Shown here: positions 60,823 to 64,000 of the stretch, one piece after another
Layout of the letters: the number at the start of each line of letters is the position of its first letter
Numbering within the stretch: the stretch's first letter is position 1
Assembly (NCBI GenBank): GCA_910585595.1
Contig: CAJUET010000009.1
Coordinates: 1 to 64,000 of the forward strand
Length of the DNA stretch: 64,000 nucleotides
From: an uncultured Christensenella sp.
GTDB lineage: Bacteria > Bacillota > Clostridia > Christensenellales > Borkfalkiaceae
Reading direction: 5' to 3'
Notes under the pieces: model-generated
The model's database searches: none
The model's input: only the letters and a program-made list of their open reading frames with translations
What the model was told of the DNA's origin: nothing
Position numbers and translations under genes: made by a program

Positions 60823-62412
60823 ATGTCGGAAGAGCGAAAGTTTGAGATAAGCGAAGATATTTTGCGGGCGCTTAAAATCAGGCGCGCATCCGTTGAGGCG
60901 GACAGCGAGACCTCGCAACTTATGGGCGATACGGAAAAGACCGACCGTAAACGGTTGTGCTCTGCGGCGGCGGAAGAATACGAAAAAGGTAATTATGAAA
61001 ACGCGGTAAAACTTTGGCGGACGGCAGCCGAATACGGAGACGACTATGCGCAACTCTGTCTTGCCGTATGTTACGGCGAGGGACGCGGCGTTCGGCAAGA
61101 TGAATGTGCAATGTTTGGCTTGCTTGCTGAATCGGCGGCGCAGGGCAATCCGCGGGCACAGTATTATCTTGCGCAATGCTACGAGTTCGGCGACGGCACA
61201 GACGAAGATATGACGGAAGCGTTCGAGTGGTATCAAAAGTCTGCGGAAAACGATTGCGTAGAGGCGCAATATCGCTTGGGAAAGATATACAGCAGTCATA
61301 AGTATCTTCCCGTATCGGAGGCAAAGGCAGTTTATTGGTACACTCAGGCGGCGCGGCAGGGCGCAGTACATGCTCTGTATCTTTTGGGAGAATGTTATTT
61401 CGACGAACAGTCTTCGCAATGCGACAGAAAAAAAGGATTTGAAATATTCGAAGAAGCGGCTGAAAAACAGTCGGCGGCGGCAATTTTCAAGCTGGGACAG
61501 CTTTACGAAAATGGCGATTACGTTAAGAAAGATTTCGATAAAGCGATGGAATATTACAGGCGGGCGACGGAATGCTTCCAACAGACCGAAAATAAGGCGT
61601 ATGCGCCCGCACAATATGCGCTTGCTTTGATGTATGAAAACGGAAACGGTGTTCCGCAAAACTTAACCGAAGCGGTAAAACTTTATAAAGAGGCTGCCGA
61701 GCTCGGTTATCCGCCTGCACAAAATGCGTACGGGTGGTGTTTTAAAGTCGGAAAGCAATTAAACGGCAATGCTTATGAGGCGGCGCGGTGGTTTCGTCGG
61801 GCGGCGAAACAAGGGGATAAGCGCGCGCAGTATAATCTTGCAATGTGTTACGAAAACGGCGAAGGGGTTATTGCCGATACGGAAAAGGCGTTTTATTGGC
61901 ACATGCAGGCCGCGGAGCAGAACGACGACAGAGCGCAATTGCACGTCGGATGGAGTTACATGGTCGGGAACGGCGTTAAAAAAGACGGCAAAGAAAGCTT
62001 GAACTGGCTTTTGAAGTCAGCTTCACAGGGGAATGCGCAGGCAATGAGCGACGTGGGTTACTGTTATTTCAAGGGGATCGGCGTAAAACAGGACGTAGAT
62101 ACCGCCGTAAGTTGGTATTTGAAATCGGCAAAAAACGGTAACGCAATGGCGGCTTACAACATGGGGTGTTGTTACCGTCATGGCAACGGCGTAAAAAAGA
62201 ACGGCGCAAAGGCTGTCGAGTGGTACGAAATGGGCGCAGAACTCGGTGATGCCGATTGCATGATCGGTATTGCTTATATGTATGAAAAAGGCAAAAGCGG
62301 CTTAAAAAAAGATTTGGAAAAAGCAATCGAATGGTATAAAAAGGCTTTAAACGCAGGGGTAGAGTGTGCGGCGGATATTTTGCGCAAAAGTAAATTCAGA
62401 AAATTGCGGTGA
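60823..62412 (+). CDS. Second Sel1-like repeat protein
   Basis: This 529-residue protein is also built of Sel1-like repeats, about twelve copies (for example AQYNLAMCYENGEGVIADTE and AAYNMGCCYRHGNGVKKNG). An N-terminal stretch of about 40 residues contains helices and a charged linker. The C-terminus ends in a basic tail (LRKSKFRKLR). Like its neighbour it has no export signal or catalytic domain. Co-transcription with the first Sel1 gene suggests that the two interact or arose by duplication. No third partner gene that would indicate a pathway is adjacent. Confidence 0.9.
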   Translation: MSEERKFEISEDILRALKIRRASVEADSETSQLMGDTEKTDRKRLCSAAAEEYEKGNYENAVKLWRTAAEYGDDYAQLCLAVCYGEGRGVRQDECAMFGLLAESAAQGNPRAQYYLAQCYEFGDGTDEDMTEAFEWYQKSAENDCVEAQYRLGKIYSSHKYLPVSEAKAVYWYTQAARQGAVHALYLLGECYFDEQSSQCDRKKGFEIFEEAAEKQSAAAIFKLGQLYENGDYVKKDFDKAMEYYRRATECFQQTENKAYAPAQYALALMYENGNGVPQNLTEAVKLYKEAAELGYPPAQNAYGWCFKVGKQLNGNAYEAARWFRRAAKQGDKRAQYNLAMCYENGEGVIADTEKAFYWHMQAAEQNDDRAQLHVGWSYMVGNGVKKDGKESLNWLLKSASQGNAQAMSDVGYCYFKGIGVKQDVDTAVSWYLKSAKNGNAMAAYNMGCCYRHGNGVKKNGAKAVEWYEMGAELGDADCMIGIAYMYEKGKSGLKKDLEKAIEWYKKALNAGVECAADILRKSKFRKLR

Positions 62413-62419
62413 GATCAAA

Positions 62420-62518
62420 TTATTGTGCAGGCGGTTTTTGGATGAAATATACCGCCGGAACAGTAATTGATACCAAAATTGCAATTATGCCGAACACCAA
62501 ATACAGGATACAATCCAT
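62420..62518 (-). CDS. Possible 32-residue single-pass membrane peptide
   Basis: A minus-strand frame encodes a peptide with one clean hydrophobic segment (LYLVFGIIAILVSITVPAVY) and a polar tail QKPPAQ. A weak TATGAT/TATTAT region precedes it, but no convincing ribosome binding site. It faces the Sel1 gene end. Shown only because the composition is unlike chance. Confidence 0.3.
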   Translation of the reverse strand: MDCILYLVFGIIAILVSITVPAVYFIQKPPAQ

Positions 62519-62603
62519 ATCCGAGAATAAAAGGGTTTTTTATAATATCATACGCACCGTAAAAAATGAAGCGTGTGAGCCTAAAATTATATTGTCCGAT
62601 TAC

Positions 62604-62650
62604 AAAAAAACTCAGCCGAATACGCAAGTGCGTGCGGTTGAGTTTTTTTA
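62604..62650 (+). terminator. Terminator-like double hairpin
   Basis: AAACTCAGCCG pairs with CGGTTGAGTTT around an inner ACGC-AAGT-GCGT hairpin, followed by a T run. It probably ends the Sel1 transcript about 190 bases behind the last gene. Confidence 0.75.
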
Positions 62651-62683
62651 TGACTTTTATGCGATCGAAATTCTTTTCCCTAT

Positions 62684-62711
62684 TTGCATAACGGAAAAAC
62701 TGTGCTAAAAT
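62684..62711 (+). promoter_or_regulatory. Promoter of the DUF2264/flavoprotein chimera
   Basis: TTGCAT and TAAAAT with a 16-base spacer, 20 bases before the ATG. Confidence 0.65.
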
Positions 62712-62731
62712 CTTTTTCGGGAGAGAAAAAT

Positions 62732-63229
62732 ATGGCGTTTACGGTTACGAAAACAGATTACGGGCTCAGCCCCTATACAGGCATGACGCGCGAAAGCTGG
62801 CTGAAAGCTGCAAAGTATTTGCTTGAAAACGTATTTTCGAATATTAAAAATTTTACCGATCCCGTCGTTGTGCCGCGCATGGAGACGGAGATCACTTATC
62901 CGCATGTAAATGTAAGCGACGAAATTGCCGCCATCGAAGAGAGCGCGGAGCGTGAATTTTTAAACGAGTATTTTTCTTCGCCCGAAGAGGTTTTGAAGAA
63001 CGTTTTTTTAAAGGGCTACGAGTGGCCGTTCGACGTAAGAAAAATTTACGGCTCGTCCTTTATCGATCTCTTGGTATATCGGGAAACGGTCGTGAACGGG
63101 TGCAAAGTGTATATGGACTTTACGCGCGAACCGAAGGGGCTAAAAACGGGTTTGGCAAGCTGGATAAGACCGCGTATGATTATCTTAAAAATTCCGATGC
63201 GCTCATTCCGTTGCCGATCGAACGGCTGA
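62732..63229 (+). pseudogene. DUF2264 N-terminus joined to flavoprotein middle, frameshifted
   Basis: From the ATG at 62732 (GGGAGAG upstream) the first 55 or so residues (SPYTGMTRESWLKAAKYLL, PRMETEITYPH) match the start of DUF2264 proteins, a family linked to polysaccharide breakdown. The sequence then changes to the middle of a FAD-dependent oxidoreductase (FLKGYEWPFDVRKIYGSS, DLLVYRETV, VYMDFTREPKG). The frame is lost near 63136-63147 and stops at 63229, while the flavoprotein continues in another frame. Two breaks, a gene fusion by deletion and a one-base frameshift, make this a pseudogene unless the assembly is wrong. Confidence 0.7.
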
Positions 63230-64000
63230 AAAAGATGAACGCGGGCGCGATCGAACTCTACCGCGAGCACGGGATCGATCTCGAAAATCAGCCGCTTCGG
63301 ATTGCCGTCTGCGCACAGCACTGCAACGGCGGGATCCGCGTGAATAAGAATTGGCAGACGAACGTAAAAGGACTTTATGCGATCGGAGAAGCGGCGGGAA
63401 CATTCGGTGTGTTCCGACCGGGCGGCGCGGCACTCAACTCCTGTCAGGTCGGCGGATTCCGTGCGGCGCAGCATATTGCTTATTCTGCGGAGCGCAGCGT
63501 TACGGCTGATTTTCCGCGCGTCGCAAAGGAGGCGGCGGAAGAACTCGATAATCTCATTGCAAAGAAAAAGGGTATGCAATCGACTTTGCTGACTGTACGG
63601 GAAGTCTATCAGAAAGAGATGAGCGAGTCGTTCGCCTTTTTGCGGAATCCCGCTAAGATGAAAGAGGCAAAGAAAAGAATTTCGCAGAGATCGGAAAATT
63701 TTTCAAACGATAACCGCTGGGCGGAGAAGGAGGAGATTTCCGCTCTTTTTAAGAATCTCGATCTATTGAATATGCAGGAAGCGATCGCGCTTTCGATGAT
63801 TGAAGCGGCAGAAAACTTCGGATCGCGCGGCTCGTCTTTCGTTTTTGACGGCGGGGACTTTTTAGAGAGAAAGCCTAAGGCGGAGGACGTGGAAGGAAGA
63901 AAATATATCGTCACCGCAAAAAAGACGGAGAACGGCATTCAGACGGGAAGGTCGCCCGTGCGCCCGATTCCCGAAAGAGAGCTGTGGTTTGAAAAGGTGT
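63142..64000 (+). pseudogene. C-terminal part of FAD-dependent oxidoreductase, runs off window
   Basis: In the frame that includes 63235 (ATG AAC) the reading is open from before 63142 to the window end. It continues the flavoprotein: GKLDKTAYDYLKNSDAL, PIERLKKMNAGAIELY, VCAQHCNGGIRV, GLYAIGEAAGTFGVFRPGGA with the FAD-contacting block, and finally SPVRPIPERELWFEKV. It belongs to a family related to fumarate reductase flavoproteins. The N-terminal FAD-binding GxGxxG half is missing, so it cannot be a working oxidoreductase as it stands. Confidence 0.75.

Noticed and set aside
62409..62708. Plus-strand frame of 99 codons behind the second Sel1 gene
   Set aside because: No ribosome binding site, runs through a terminator hairpin and the next promoter, and shows no protein-like composition.
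63130..63160. Programmed -1 frameshift in the flavoprotein chimera
   Set aside because: No proper slippery heptamer in the zero frame was found, and the gene also lacks its FAD-binding half, so simple decay is more likely.

Overview
The window looks like a chromosomal segment of a fermentative, anaerobic, Gram-positive Bacillota (Clostridia-type) bacterium, probably a gut commensal. The evidence is strong GGAGG ribosome binding sites, many near-consensus TTGACA-N17-TATAAT promoters, Pta-AckA acetate fermentation, HPr kinase, TmcAL/YlbM beside yceD-rpmF, MutS2, a CsoR copper operon, large MBG/InlB-repeat surface proteins and a mannoside-foraging locus. A Christensenellales/Borkfalkia-like host is a guess; no 16S rRNA gene is present. 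There are no CRISPR arrays, phage or complete insertion sequences.

Layout. 1-5.7 kb: a giant adhesin whose start codon and signal peptide are out of frame across a run of nine G, a candidate phase-variation switch. 5.8-11.7 kb: GH42 beta-galactosidase, Ycf46-like AAA+ ATPase and Tex. 11.7-15.5 kb: a DUF1508 membrane protein divergent from two flavoproteins, with back-to-back promoters. 15.5-20.4 kb: tmcAL divergent from pta-ackA, then yceD-rpmF and a flavin reductase. 20.4-22.5 kb: an AT-richer, decayed stretch with a lipoprotein and a subtilase/Hint remnant. 22.6-25.9 kb: csoR-copA(copZ) with two candidate operators, then an ArsR-type repressor. 25.9-27.5 kb: ttcA and tcdA on the minus strand. 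27.5-38.0 kb: uvrC, hprK, a U32 protein, mutS2, a YlxY/PdaB-like protein, an M16 peptidase and two DNA-repair genes. 38.0-39.1 kb: acpP, 6S RNA, tRNA-Glu(CTC) and an IS200-like remnant.

39.1-58.9 kb is the most distinctive part: a mannoside-utilisation locus. It has a ManA-ROK kinase fusion, a GntR/LacI-type regulator, then a long plus-strand cluster: sugar-binding lipoprotein, two ABC permeases, a GxGYxYP-type lipoprotein, a 1204-residue six-repeat surface protein, GH38 alpha-mannosidase, PfkB kinase, D-lyxose/D-mannose isomerase, class II aldolase and GH92 alpha-mannosidase. The inferred scheme is binding and uptake of oligomannosides, cytoplasmic trimming by GH38 and GH92, then two parallel routes for mannose: phosphorylation and isomerisation by the fusion protein, or isomerisation to fructose followed by PfkB phosphorylation and aldol cleavage.

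59.3-62.4 kb carries two tandem Sel1-repeat proteins. 62.7-64.0 kb holds a broken chimera of a DUF2264 N-terminus and a flavoprotein that runs off the window. Several genes (baiN-like flavoprotein, yceD, uvrC, mannoside regulator) have a -10 box only 6-10 nt before the start codon and no ribosome binding site, so their mRNAs should be leaderless or nearly so.
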